From: Peteryoungia wuzhouensis
GTDB lineage: Bacteria > Pseudomonadota > Alphaproteobacteria > Rhizobiales > Rhizobiaceae
NCBI RefSeq assembly: GCF_003205195.1
Contig: NZ_QJRY01000001.1
Coordinates: 868,001-932,000 of the forward strand
Length of the DNA: 64,000 nt
Direction: 5' to 3'
How positions within the stretch are numbered: the stretch's first letter is position 1; each line of letters opens with the position of its first letter. Both the position numbers and the translations under genes were made by a program. This document shows, one piece after another, positions 19,579 through 29,997 of the stretch. The notes under the pieces are model-generated. The model did not search any database. It was not told the DNA's origin and saw nothing but the letters and a program-made list of their open reading frames with translations.

Positions 19579-20997
19579 TCAGCTGCGCGGATGGGCAGCG
19601 ACGAGTTTGCTTCGCTGCCGGGTCTGGTAACGGCCTGAAGGCTCTGATGAGCGGAGTTTATGGCCTTCGGTAATCGTCTGACCCCGCACCAGCAGGCGCA
19701 CCGGCCAGCCGCGAAGCTCCAACCCCTCATAGGGTGTATAATCGGCGCCATGCTGCAGGAGTTCGTTGGTCAGCGTGACGCGTCTCTCGGGGTCCCAGAG
19801 TGCAATGTCGGCATCGGAGCCGATCGCGATCGTGCCCTTTTGCGGATACATGCCATAGAGCTTGGCATGGTTGGTCGATGTCATGGCGACGAAGCGGTTG
19901 ATGTCGATCCGGCCCTTCATCACCCCTTCGGAAAACAGGATGGGCAGGCGCGTGGCGACACCCGGAATGCCGTTCGGGATCCAGCGGAAATGGCGCTTGC
20001 CCTTTTCGTTGAGCTTCCCCTCGGGATCGTCGAAGCGGAAGGGGCAGTGGTCGGAGGAGAAAAGGTCGAAAACGCCCTGCTCGATGCCTTCCCAGCAGGC
20101 GTCCTGGCTTGCCTTGTCGCGCGGCGGTGGCGAGCAGACGAATTTGGCGCCATCCAGTCCTTCGAGATCGAGGTCGTCGGCCGTCAGCATCAGATATTGC
20201 GGGCAGGTTTCGCCCGCGATCTTCTGGCCGCGCTGGCGGGCGCGGCGGATTTCTTCCATCGCCTCGCGGTTCGAGACATGCACGATGACGATGGGCACAT
20301 CCACGATTTCGGCGAGCGACAGCGCGCGATGGGTCGCCTCTCGCTCGGCGGCAATGGGCCTTGTCGTGGCGTGGTACTTCGGCGCGAACTTGCCCTCTTC
20401 CTCGTGCCGGCCGATCAGATAGCGGATCGCATCCTCGTTTTCGCAATGGACCATGACCAGCGCGCCGGTGCGCCTTGCCGTGTCGAGCGTGGCGAGGATC
20501 TCGTCGTCGCGCAGGCGCAGGCCCTCATAGGTCATGAAGACCTTCAGCGAGGTATAGCCATCTTCGACGAGGGCAGGCAGTTCCTGACCGAGCACCTCGG
20601 CCGTCGGGTCGGTGATGACGAGGTGGAAGGAGACATCGACATGGCATTTGCCCTCGGCCTTCTCGTGATAGACCTTCAAGGCTTCGCGCAGCGACTGGCC
20701 CTTTTCCTGCATGCAGAAGGCCAGCACCGTGCTGTTGCCGCCGATCGCGGCGGAGCGCGTGCCGCTTGCAAAATCATCAGCCATGACGATGCCGTCGCCG
20801 GAAGGCTGATCGAGATGCACATGGCTGTCGATGCCGCCAGGCAGAACGAACAGGCCTGTCGCATCAATGATCTCGTCGGCCTCGGTCAGGCCGAGCGCCA
20901 GTGCTGCGATCCGGCCGTCCTTGATGCCGATGTCGCTGACAAAGGTATCACTTGCCGTCACCACCGTCCCGTTGCGGATCACCGTATCGAAGCGCAT
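19579..20997 (-). CDS. hydA: Dihydropyrimidinase/hydantoinase
   Basis: A 472-residue cyclic amidohydrolase, opening dihydropyrimidines or 5-substituted hydantoins to N-carbamoyl amino acids. Metal ligands appear in GGIDSHVHLDQP (near residues 53-64), the carboxylated lysine in TSLKVFMTYEG (near residue 150), MVHCEN, IVHVSN and the aspartate in FSSDHCPF. ATG 20997 is chosen because AGAAGGA lies eight bases upstream; another ATG nine bases earlier is too close to that site. No N-carbamoyl amidohydrolase is next to it. It lies 25 bases after the class V aminotransferase gene and probably in the same operon as the ABC transporter. Confidence 0.88.
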   Translation of the reverse strand: MRFDTVIRNGTVVTASDTFVSDIGIKDGRIAALALGLTEADEIIDATGLFVLPGGIDSHVHLDQPSGDGIVMADDFASGTRSAAIGGNSTVLAFCMQEKGQSLREALKVYHEKAEGKCHVDVSFHLVITDPTAEVLGQELPALVEDGYTSLKVFMTYEGLRLRDDEILATLDTARRTGALVMVHCENEDAIRYLIGRHEEEGKFAPKYHATTRPIAAEREATHRALSLAEIVDVPIVIVHVSNREAMEEIRRARQRGQKIAGETCPQYLMLTADDLDLEGLDGAKFVCSPPPRDKASQDACWEGIEQGVFDLFSSDHCPFRFDDPEGKLNEKGKRHFRWIPNGIPGVATRLPILFSEGVMKGRIDINRFVAMTSTNHAKLYGMYPQKGTIAIGSDADIALWDPERRVTLTNELLQHGADYTPYEGLELRGWPVRLLVRGQTITEGHKLRSSEPSGRYQTRQRSKLVAAHPRS

Positions 20998-21022
20998 GCG
21001 TCCCATCCTTCTTGCTGACGGT

Positions 21023-22288
21023 TCAGCTCGCCTTGGCGAGGCCGGCTTCGCCGGAGAGAATTCGGTCGAGGGCTGATGTGAAGCGGTCCACCTCCTCAAT
21101 CGTGTTGTAATGCACCATCGAGACGCGCAGCATGCCGCCATGGTCGGTTAGGCCGAGATATTCGGCAAGCCGGCGCGAGTGAAAATCGCCGAAACGCATG
21201 GCGATCTTCTCCGCATCCATCGCCTTGCAGAGATCGGATGCTTCGCGGCCGTCGAAACGGAAGGCGATCGTCGGCACACGCTGGCTGTCCCGGTTGACGG
21301 CCTGTCCGATGATGCGGCAGTCGTTGCGCGAGCGGAGATAGGTGAGAAGCCGCTCGGTCAGGGCATTTTCCTGCGCGGTGATTGCGCCATAGGCGGCCTC
21401 AATCTTCGCACGCGTGCTGCCGGTTTCGCCGGCCTGCTCGCCCAGCGTCGTCAGGTAATCGACGATGCCGCAGGTCGAATAGGCCAGTTCGTAGTTCGGA
21501 TTGCCCGGCTCGAGTTTGCCTGGGACTTTATCCTTGCCGTAGAAGTAGTGGTAGAGCGTGTCGAGTTCGAGCAGCAGGTCATATTTGCCGTACATCAGCG
21601 CGTAGTGCGGGCCGTAGGTCTTGTAGAGGCTGAAGACGTAGTAATCGACGTCGAAGGCCTGCACATCGACGGCGCGATGCGGCGCATAGGCGACCGCATC
21701 GACGCAGATCTTGGCGCCACGGGCATGGACGAAATCGGCGATTTCGCGGATCGGATTGATCGAGCCCAGGATGTTCGAGCAATGGGTGACGCAGACGAGC
21801 TTCGTCCGCTCGCTCATCAGCGGCGCGAGATCGGCGAGGTCGAGCGTCAGGGTTTCCTTGTTGAGCGGCCAGATCTTCAGAACCACGCCGCGTTCCTGAA
21901 GCCGGTCCCAGGGGCCGATATTGGATTCATGATCCGCCACCGTGATGACGATCTCGTCGCCGACAGAAAGCTGGCTGTGCATGGCGCGGGCGAGGTTCTG
22001 GATGAGCGCGGTCGTCGAATTGCCGAAAACGATCTCTTCCGGACGGCTGGCGTTGACGAGATGCATTGCGGCGGTACGCGCCTCGTAGAGTGCTGCGGCC
22101 GCAGCCTGCGACACTTCGTAGGATCCGCCGATCTGGACGTTCTTCTCGTAGAGGAAGGTGTTGATGCGCTCGACGGCGCCTTTCAGGATCTGCGATCCGC
22201 CGGCATTGTCGAAGAAGGTCCAGCCGCGGTCGAGGCTGGGAAACTGGCTGCGGACATAGTCGAGGTCGAGCGTTGAAGCGGTGGCCAT
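21023..22288 (-). CDS. Class V aminotransferase/cysteine desulfurase-like protein
   Basis: A 421-residue PLP enzyme of the class V aminotransferase family, closest in pattern to the VC1184-type subfamily of cysteine desulfurase-like proteins. Visible features are FFDNAGGSQ (residues about 25-33), ADHESNIGPW (about 137), VDAVAYAPHRAVDV (about 203) and the PLP lysine in VFSLYKTYGPHYAL (about 225). The biological substrate is unknown. It lies between the ABC transporter ATPase gene and the hydantoinase with gaps of 29 and 25 bases, which suggests a role in breaking down the imported compound rather than in Fe-S assembly. Confidence 0.82.
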   Translation of the reverse strand: MATASTLDLDYVRSQFPSLDRGWTFFDNAGGSQILKGAVERINTFLYEKNVQIGGSYEVSQAAAAALYEARTAAMHLVNASRPEEIVFGNSTTALIQNLARAMHSQLSVGDEIVITVADHESNIGPWDRLQERGVVLKIWPLNKETLTLDLADLAPLMSERTKLVCVTHCSNILGSINPIREIADFVHARGAKICVDAVAYAPHRAVDVQAFDVDYYVFSLYKTYGPHYALMYGKYDLLLELDTLYHYFYGKDKVPGKLEPGNPNYELAYSTCGIVDYLTTLGEQAGETGSTRAKIEAAYGAITAQENALTERLLTYLRSRNDCRIIGQAVNRDSQRVPTIAFRFDGREASDLCKAMDAEKIAMRFGDFHSRRLAEYLGLTDHGGMLRVSMVHYNTIEEVDRFTSALDRILSGEAGLAKAS

Positions 22289-22317
22289 TCTTGGCGTCCT
22301 CCGGATTTTCTTCTTGT

Positions 22318-23061
22318 TCAGTGTTCGAGGACGGCGCGCAGGAAGCCGCGCGTCCGTTCTTGCCTCGGGGCATCGAAAATTTCAGCCGGTGTGCCGGCCT
22401 CCATCAGCCGGCCGCCATCCATGAAGATCACCCGGTCGGCGACCTGGCGGGCAAAGCCCATCTCGTGGGTCACGACGATCATGGTGACGCCCGTGCCGGC
22501 GAGCTTGCGCATGACATCCAGCACCTCGCCGACCATTTCCGGATCGAGCGAGGAGGTGGGCTCGTCGAAGAGCAGCACACGTGGTTCCATGGCAAGCGCG
22601 CGGGCAATGGCGACGCGCTGCTGCTGGCCGCCGGAGAGCTGGCCCGGGAATTTTTCCGCCTGTTCACCGATACCGACGCGGGCAAGCAATTCGCGGGCCT
22701 TGCGTTCGGCTTCGGCCGGGGACGTTCCGCGTACCCGCATCGGCGCCAGCATGACGTTCTTCAAGACCGTCATGTGCGGGAAGAGATTGAAGGACTGGAA
22801 GACCATGCCGACTTCGGCCCTGACCTTGGCGAGTGCCGGACCGGGCTCGACGCGGATGCCGTCGACCGTGATCCGGCTCTCCGGATCAAAGGCTTCAAGG
22901 TGATTGATGCAGCGGATCAGCGTGGATTTTCCGGAGCCCGAGGGGCCGATGACGCAGACCACCTCACCTTCGGCGATGTCGAGGTCGATGCCGTGCAGCA
23001 CGGTAAAAGTGCCATAGGCCTTTTTCAGGCCTCTTATAGAAATGAGCGGGGCCTTATCCAT
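22318..23061 (-). CDS. Polar amino-acid-type ABC transporter ATPase
   Basis: A 247-residue GlnQ/HisP-like ATPase. Walker A is GPSGSGKST (residues about 35-43), the signature [15 protein letters not shown] is near residue 142, Walker [14 protein letters not shown] near residue 164, and the switch histidine in VVTHEMG near residue 200. It energises uptake through the permease gene directly upstream, with which it overlaps by one base. The cluster context suggests the substrate is a hydantoin, a carbamoyl compound or an unusual amino acid rather than glutamine. That is inferred. Confidence 0.93.
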   Translation of the reverse strand: MDKAPLISIRGLKKAYGTFTVLHGIDLDIAEGEVVCVIGPSGSGKSTLIRCINHLEAFDPESRITVDGIRVEPGPALAKVRAEVGMVFQSFNLFPHMTVLKNVMLAPMRVRGTSPAEAERKARELLARVGIGEQAEKFPGQLSGGQQQRVAIARALAMEPRVLLFDEPTSSLDPEMVGEVLDVMRKLAGTGVTMIVVTHEMGFARQVADRVIFMDGGRLMEAGTPAEIFDAPRQERTRGFLRAVLEH

Positions 23062-23732
23062 CAGCGTTTCCCCCGGCTGAAATGTTTCTCAAGGCGGGCG
23101 ACGACGGCGACCATGGGCCAGAGCAACGCGATGTAGATCAACGCTGCGCCGATCAGCGGCGTCGGGTTGGCGGCGAGCGCCTGGGCCTGGGTCGCCTGCT
23201 TGAGCAGATCCGGCATCGCAACGACTGAGGCGAGCGCCGTATCCTTCATGACATTGATGCAGTTGTTGGTGAGTGGCGGAATGACGATCCGGATCGCCTG
23301 GGGCAGGATCACGTCGACCATCGTGTCCTTGTTGGACAGCCCGAGCGCTGCAGACGCCTCGAACTGGCCATGCGGGATTGCCTCGATGCCGGCGCGGAAG
23401 ATTTCGGCGGTATAGGCGGCCGAGACCAGCGAAAGTGCTGTCACGGCCGAGAGAAATGGCGAGAGGCGGATGCCGACAAAAGGCAATGCGTAGTAGACGA
23501 CGATCAGCAGCACGAGCAGCGGGATCGAGCGGAAGATGTCGATGTAAATGCGGATCACGAGCTTGATGAAGCCCGGCGCATAGAGCCTGCTGACGGCGAG
23601 GAAGAGGCCGCCGACGAGACCGACCAGAATGCTGGTGACGCCGATCTCCAGCGTGACGACCAGCCCCCACAAGAGTTGCGGCAGGCTGTCGATCATGACC
23701 TGCAGATTGAAGAAGGTATTGAGAAGTGTCAT
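23061..23732 (-). CDS. Polar amino-acid-type ABC transporter permease
   Basis: A 223-residue inner-membrane permease of the HisMQ family with about five membrane segments. The EAA-type loop that contacts the ATPase is visible around [18 protein letters not shown] (residues about 117-134), with [21 protein letters not shown] following. Only one permease gene is present, so it presumably works as a homodimer. The coding sequence ends at the ATPase start codon and begins 63 bases after the binding-protein gene. Confidence 0.92.
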   Translation of the reverse strand: MTLLNTFFNLQVMIDSLPQLLWGLVVTLEIGVTSILVGLVGGLFLAVSRLYAPGFIKLVIRIYIDIFRSIPLLVLLIVVYYALPFVGIRLSPFLSAVTALSLVSAAYTAEIFRAGIEAIPHGQFEASAALGLSNKDTMVDVILPQAIRIVIPPLTNNCINVMKDTALASVVAMPDLLKQATQAQALAANPTPLIGAALIYIALLWPMVAVVARLEKHFSRGKR

Positions 23733-23795
23733 GCCGCTTTGGCTCCCGTGGCAGACCGGCGGAACATGACTGTTCCGCCGGACGCGTTTCGAGCG

Positions 23796-24593
23796 TTACT
23801 TACCCTTGGGCATATCGAGAACGGCGACCGTCGAGGTCGTGTCTTCGGCCTTGGCGCCGAACCAGGTCTCATGCAGCTTGGCGATGAAACCCTCACCCTT
23901 CAGCGTGGTGATGACGGCATTCACTTCGGTTGCGAGCGGGTCGTTCTTGTTGAACATGATCGAATATTTCTCGCCGGTCGGGATGCGCTCGACCACCTTC
24001 AGTTCCGGCTTGTCCTTGACGTAGTAGAGAAGCGCCGGGATGTCGGAGATGTAGCCGTCGACGCGGCCGGCGACGAGGTCGAGCATGGCAGGCTGCAGGC
24101 CCTCGAAGCGGCGGATCTCGCCGAGCTTGTATTCGTCCTTGTGCGCCTCAGCCCACATGTCGCCGGTGGAGCCGGTATCGACGCCAACGACCTTGCCACC
24201 CATGTCCTTGAGGCCGGTAATGCCTGAGGCAGCCGTGACGGTCAGCGACTGGTCGCTGTCATAATAGGGCTGGGCGAAGGTGACCGATTCCAGGCGTTTC
24301 TCGGTGATGGTGATCGAGGAGATCGCCATGTTGATGCGGCCGGACTGGACGGCCGGGAAGAGGCCGTTGAACGGCGTGTTGACGAATTCGACTGTCTTGC
24401 CGAGGCGCTTGGCAATCTCGTTGACGAGATCGACCTCGAAGCCGGTGACCTTGCCGCTGGCATCTTCGAATTCCCAGGGCACGTTGCCGATATTGGCGCC
24501 GACGGTCAAATCGGCAGCGTTCGCGGCCGCCGTGGCAAAGACGCCAAACAGGCCCGCGAGAAGTGTTGTCTTGATGCTCGATGCGCGTGTCAT
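23796..24593 (-). CDS. Periplasmic solute-binding protein of an amino-acid-type ABC transporter
   Basis: A 265-residue family 3 extracellular binding protein. An N-terminal signal peptide (residues 1 to about 26, ending in ANA before ADLTVG) sends it to the periplasm. Typical segments are NVPWEFEDASGKVTGFEVDL, MAISSITITEKR and GVDTGSTGDMW. ATG 24593 is preferred over an ATG eleven codons upstream because AAGGGGAA precedes it and the signal peptide then begins correctly. It is the first gene of the minus-strand operon and lies beside the FadR-type operator. Confidence 0.92.
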   Translation of the reverse strand: MTRASSIKTTLLAGLFGVFATAAANAADLTVGANIGNVPWEFEDASGKVTGFEVDLVNEIAKRLGKTVEFVNTPFNGLFPAVQSGRINMAISSITITEKRLESVTFAQPYYDSDQSLTVTAASGITGLKDMGGKVVGVDTGSTGDMWAEAHKDEYKLGEIRRFEGLQPAMLDLVAGRVDGYISDIPALLYYVKDKPELKVVERIPTGEKYSIMFNKNDPLATEVNAVITTLKGEGFIAKLHETWFGAKAEDTTSTVAVLDMPKGK

Positions 24594-24641
24594 GAGAGTT
24601 CCCCTTGTTTTTTGAACATGACTCAATCTACATTTGGTCTA

Positions 24642-24656
24642 ACTGGTCAGACCAGT
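24642..24656. promoter_or_regulatory. FadR/GntR-type operator between the ABC operon and its regulator
   Basis: A perfect dyad, ACTGGTCAGACCAGT, containing TGGT-N3-ACCA, which matches the TGGT/ACCA half-sites known for FadR-subfamily GntR proteins. A further TGGT half-site lies just to the left (about 24635). It is 49 bases upstream of the binding-protein gene and about 96 bases upstream of the regulator gene, so it could control both. Confidence 0.75.
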
Positions 24657-24752
24657 CAGGCCAAACAAGCATGCTCGTTTCCGCTTGGCAAGGTGGCTTG
24701 TGAAAAAATACAATGCCGATGCCAGATGGCACCGGTCGGGAAAAGGAATCGC

Positions 24753-25451
24753 ATGTTCAACAAGACGCTTGTTCCACAATCGGTGGCACGCGAGATCCAG
24801 ACCATGATTCACTCCGGCCAGTTGAAGGCCGGTGAGAAAATCCCGTCGCAGCGGGAATTCTCGCAGAAGTTCGGCATCAGCCGTGCCTCCTTGCGCGAAG
24901 CCCTGCTGACGCTGGAAACCTTGGGCCTGTTGAAGACCGAAGCCGGGCGTGGCACCTTCGTCGTCAAGCCCGCCCAGAGCGCGAGCGGGGCACCGGGCCA
25001 TATGGCCCCGTGGCGTTATTCCGACAGCTATTCCGTCTTCGATGTATTCCAGACCCGAATTCTGCTGGAAGGCGAGATCGCAAGGCTTGCAGCCGGTCGT
25101 CTGACGCAATTGCAGCTTGAGCGGATGGAGCAGGCAACCCGCACCATGGAAGAGTGCTGGGCAAACCAGGACCTGCTTGCCAATGTCGAAGCCGACCTCG
25201 ACTTTCACGGCACCATTGTCTCCGCCTGCTCGAACGCCATGCTGAAGGCGCTCTACCAGACCGTGCGTGATCAGGTGACGGAAACGCAGCGCCAGCCGAT
25301 CCCGATCACCGATCCGGAACGCATGCGCGAATCGATCGGCGAACACCGCAAGATCATTGCGGCGCTCCGCGCCAATGACGGCCAAAGGGCGAAGCTGGAG
25401 ATGGAAACCCATATCCGCAACACGGCCCGCTGTGCCGGACTGGAGCCTTAA
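24753..25451 (+). CDS. GntR-family regulator, FadR subfamily (FCD domain)
   Basis: A 232-residue repressor-type protein. The N-terminal winged helix includes QSVAREIQTMIHSG, IPSQREFSQKFGISRASLRE and a wing ending in EAGRGTFVV (residue about 68). The C-terminal FCD effector domain shows LEGEIARLAAGRL and DLDFHGTIVSACSNAML, with the Asp and His residues that bind metal or ligand in this class. ATG 24753 has AAAAGGA upstream and starts at the DNA-binding domain; an upstream frame extension looks non-coding. It probably controls the divergent transporter-hydantoinase operon. Its stop overlaps the oxyR stop by three bases. Confidence 0.88.
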   Translation: MFNKTLVPQSVAREIQTMIHSGQLKAGEKIPSQREFSQKFGISRASLREALLTLETLGLLKTEAGRGTFVVKPAQSASGAPGHMAPWRYSDSYSVFDVFQTRILLEGEIARLAAGRLTQLQLERMEQATRTMEECWANQDLLANVEADLDFHGTIVSACSNAMLKALYQTVRDQVTETQRQPIPITDPERMRESIGEHRKIIAALRANDGQRAKLEMETHIRNTARCAGLEP

Positions 25452-26356
25452 GCCACCGCTGCCCGCAGCTCGCCCGCTGCCTGGCGCACGACGTCCGCCA
25501 CCTCTGTCAGCTGCCGGGCGATCGGGCTCGTCCTGCGCCAGATCATGCCGATGGTGCGCGATGGCTGCGGCTCCTGGAAGCGGGCAACCGAGACGGCGGC
25601 CGAGCGCGTCTCGACCGACATGGCGATTTCGGGGATGAGCGTCACGCCGATGCCGGCACCCACCATTTGCACCAGCGTTGTCAGAGAGCTGCCATCAAGG
25701 ATTTCACGCGGCCGCACCGAGCCCATGTCGCAGAAGGACAGCGCCTGCTCGCGGAAGCAATGTCCTTCCTCAAGAAGCAGAAGGCGCATTTCGCGCAGCA
25801 TATCCTTGTTCGGCACCGGCTTGGCCTCATCCTCCAGCGGCCTGACCAGCACGAAGCTCTCATCGAACAGCGGGATCTCCTGCATTGATGGCTCGGATAT
25901 CGGCAGTGCTACAATTGCCGTATCGAGCCGTCCGTCGGCCAGTTCCTGGATGAGCTTGGGCGTCACGGTTTCCCGCACATGGATGTCGAGATCGGCATTG
26001 GCGCGGGTCAGGCTGGAGATCATGGCCGGCAGAAGATAGGGCGCAACCGTCGGGATCACGCCGATCCGCAGTCTCCCCACCAGCTGGCGGCGATGGGCGC
26101 GGGCGAGATCGCCCAGTTCATCGACCGAGCGCAGGATGTCGCGCACCCGCAGCAGGAATTCTTCACCGAAGGCCGATAGGCGGAGTTGCCTCGCGGAACG
26201 CTCGAAAAGTTCGGCGCCGAGCGCTTCCTCAAGGTCCTTGATCTGCACCGAAAGTGCTGGCTGGGAAATCGAACACGCCTCGGCCGCACGGCCAAAATGG
26301 CCGTGGCGGGCCAGCGCATCGAAATAGCGCAACTGGCGGAGCGTGAAATTTATCAT
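25448..26356 (-). CDS. oxyR: OxyR, peroxide-sensing LysR-type regulator
   Basis: A 302-residue LysR-family activator. The winged helix is TLRQLRYFDALARHGHFG through ALSVQIKDLE (residues about 3-50). The redox pair is Cys200 (GHCFREQAL) and Cys209 (SFCDMG), at nearly the same positions as Cys199 and Cys208 of E. coli OxyR, which form the peroxide-sensing disulfide. ATG 26356 is chosen over a TTG two codons upstream. It is divergent from katG, its classical target. The 3' end overlaps the convergent GntR gene. Confidence 0.95.
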   Translation of the reverse strand: MINFTLRQLRYFDALARHGHFGRAAEACSISQPALSVQIKDLEEALGAELFERSARQLRLSAFGEEFLLRVRDILRSVDELGDLARAHRRQLVGRLRIGVIPTVAPYLLPAMISSLTRANADLDIHVRETVTPKLIQELADGRLDTAIVALPISEPSMQEIPLFDESFVLVRPLEDEAKPVPNKDMLREMRLLLLEEGHCFREQALSFCDMGSVRPREILDGSSLTTLVQMVGAGIGVTLIPEIAMSVETRSAAVSVARFQEPQPSRTIGMIWRRTSPIARQLTEVADVVRQAAGELRAAVA

Positions 26357-26360
26357 AACC

Positions 26361-26385
26361 AAAACCTATGGAACTTATCAGTTTT
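26361..26385. promoter_or_regulatory. Possible OxyR site, spaced dyad in the oxyR-katG region
   Basis: The symmetric pattern AAAAC-N2-AT-N7-AT-N2-GTTTT is centred at 26373, just upstream of the oxyR start codon and over its translation-start region. Position and symmetry fit autoregulation and katG activation by a LysR protein, but the bases do not closely match the E. coli OxyR consensus. The rest of the 241-base gap shows no other clear element. Confidence 0.35.
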
Positions 26386-26588
26386 TCTAACTTACATTAA
26401 TCGAATCGCTTTGCTAGAACAATTCCAGAAGCTGCCGGCCGGACCGCGATCCTATCGCAATGCGCGGGCCAAATGACCGGCTGCCGGCACTGGCCCCCCG
26501 CCTCTTGCCGGCACTTCATCAGGCTGTGACGCTGCCGTGTTTCAACGGATGAAGGCGGCTGCAGCCAGCCACACGCGGGTTCTTCTAG

Positions 26589-28775
<2,187 letters not shown>

Positions 28776-28822
28776 CGCGACCTCATGGACCGGCGCCCCC
28801 TTGCGGGTGCCGGTTTCCTCGA

Positions 28823-28856
28823 AAGCCGGAGATGCCGCCGCGTCTCCGGCTTTTTT
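28823..28856 (+). terminator. Rho-independent terminator of katG
   Basis: A ten-base stem, AAGCCGGAGA (28823-28832) pairing with TCTCCGGCTT (28843-28852), closes a ten-base loop and runs into six T residues. It lies 48 bases after the katG stop. Confidence 0.92.
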
Positions 28857-28881
28857 GCGTTGAGAGCTGGCCGTTAGAGCC

Positions 28882-29994
28882 TCAACGCAAGAAGGTGCGA
28901 AACCGCTTCAGCGAAAGGGCGAAAAACACGCTGGAAATGGCGACCAGCGCCAAAAGCTGCGGCCAGACCACCGTGATCCCGGCGTCCCGGAACAGCACCG
29001 CCTGGGCCAGGATCATGAAATGGGTGTTGGGCGCGAGCGTCATGATCCACTGGATCACTTCCGGCATGCTTTCCCTTGGCGTCATGCCGCCCGAGAGGAT
29101 CTGCAGAGGCAGGAGCACGAGCATCAGCAGGAGGCCGAACTGCGGCATGGAGCCTGCAACCGTTGCAAGGAAGATGCCCATGCAGGTCGCGGCGACGAGC
29201 TGCAAGGCCGCCCCCAGGATGAACAAGAGGATCGATCCATGCAGCGGCACCTGCAAGGCTCCCTCGACCACCACGAGCAACGAGAATATCGTGGCCAGCA
29301 GAACGACGAGACCCATCGACCAGATCTTGCTCAGCATGATCTCCGACGGGCTGACCGGCATGACCAGCAGATGCTCGATGGTGCCGTGTTCACGCTCGCG
29401 GATGAGGGCGGCGCCGGTCAGGATGATCGACAGCATGGTGACCGCCGAGATGACCTCGTTGACCGACCCGAACCAGCTTTTGTCGAGTTCTGGGTTGAAG
29501 CGTGACCGCAGCACGAGATTGGCCGGCACGGTGGTTGTGCCACGGCCACGATCCAGGAAGCTGTTCAGTTCCTTGGTGACGATCTGCTGGATGTAGCCGC
29601 CGCCGGTAAAGGCCTGGGTCATGCGTGTCGCGTCGATGTTCAGCTGGATCTGTGATGCCTTGCCTGCCAACAGGTCACGCTGGAAGTTCGGCGGGATATC
29701 CAACACGAAAGTATCGAGACCCGAATTCATCCGGTCGTCAATTTCGGCCGGTGTAATCAGCTTGGGCGGGAGGAAATAAGGCGGATAGAAAGCCGCGATG
29801 ATGCGCTCCGAGACCGGGGACCGATCCTCGTCGACAATGGCGATTGCCGCCTTGTTGAGCGTTTCCGGCTCGGCAGTCGCCGCCGTATAGATGTTCACCG
29901 TGAAGGCATAGACGATGAGGAGCATCAGCGCAGGATCTCGGGCGAGACCGCGCAACTCTTTGATGCCGAGTTGAAGGATGGTGGTCAGTCGCAT
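28882..29994 (-). CDS. ABC-2 type permease (YhhJ/YbhR-like)
   Basis: A 370-residue inner-membrane protein with one N-terminal membrane segment, a large outer loop (residues about 45-175) and five C-terminal membrane segments. Segments such as IREREHGTIEHLLVMPVSPSEIMLSKI (read in two halves around residue 200-225) are typical of ABC-2 exporters. It is the last gene of the hlyD-ABC operon, starting three bases after the fused ATPase-permease stop. It likely forms a heterodimeric channel with the permease part of that protein. Substrate is unknown; related systems export drugs or other small molecules. Confidence 0.88.
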   Translation of the reverse strand: MRLTTILQLGIKELRGLARDPALMLLIVYAFTVNIYTAATAEPETLNKAAIAIVDEDRSPVSERIIAAFYPPYFLPPKLITPAEIDDRMNSGLDTFVLDIPPNFQRDLLAGKASQIQLNIDATRMTQAFTGGGYIQQIVTKELNSFLDRGRGTTTVPANLVLRSRFNPELDKSWFGSVNEVISAVTMLSIILTGAALIREREHGTIEHLLVMPVSPSEIMLSKIWSMGLVVLLATIFSLLVVVEGALQVPLHGSILLFILGAALQLVAATCMGIFLATVAGSMPQFGLLLMLVLLPLQILSGGMTPRESMPEVIQWIMTLAPNTHFMILAQAVLFRDAGITVVWPQLLALVAISSVFFALSLKRFRTFLR

Positions 29995-29997
29995 CGT

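Noticed and set aside
23061-24593. The ABC transporter as the histidine uptake system of the hut cluster
   Set aside because: It is in a different operon with its own FadR-type operator and lacks the HutC palindrome; only general amino-acid transporter similarity supports the idea.
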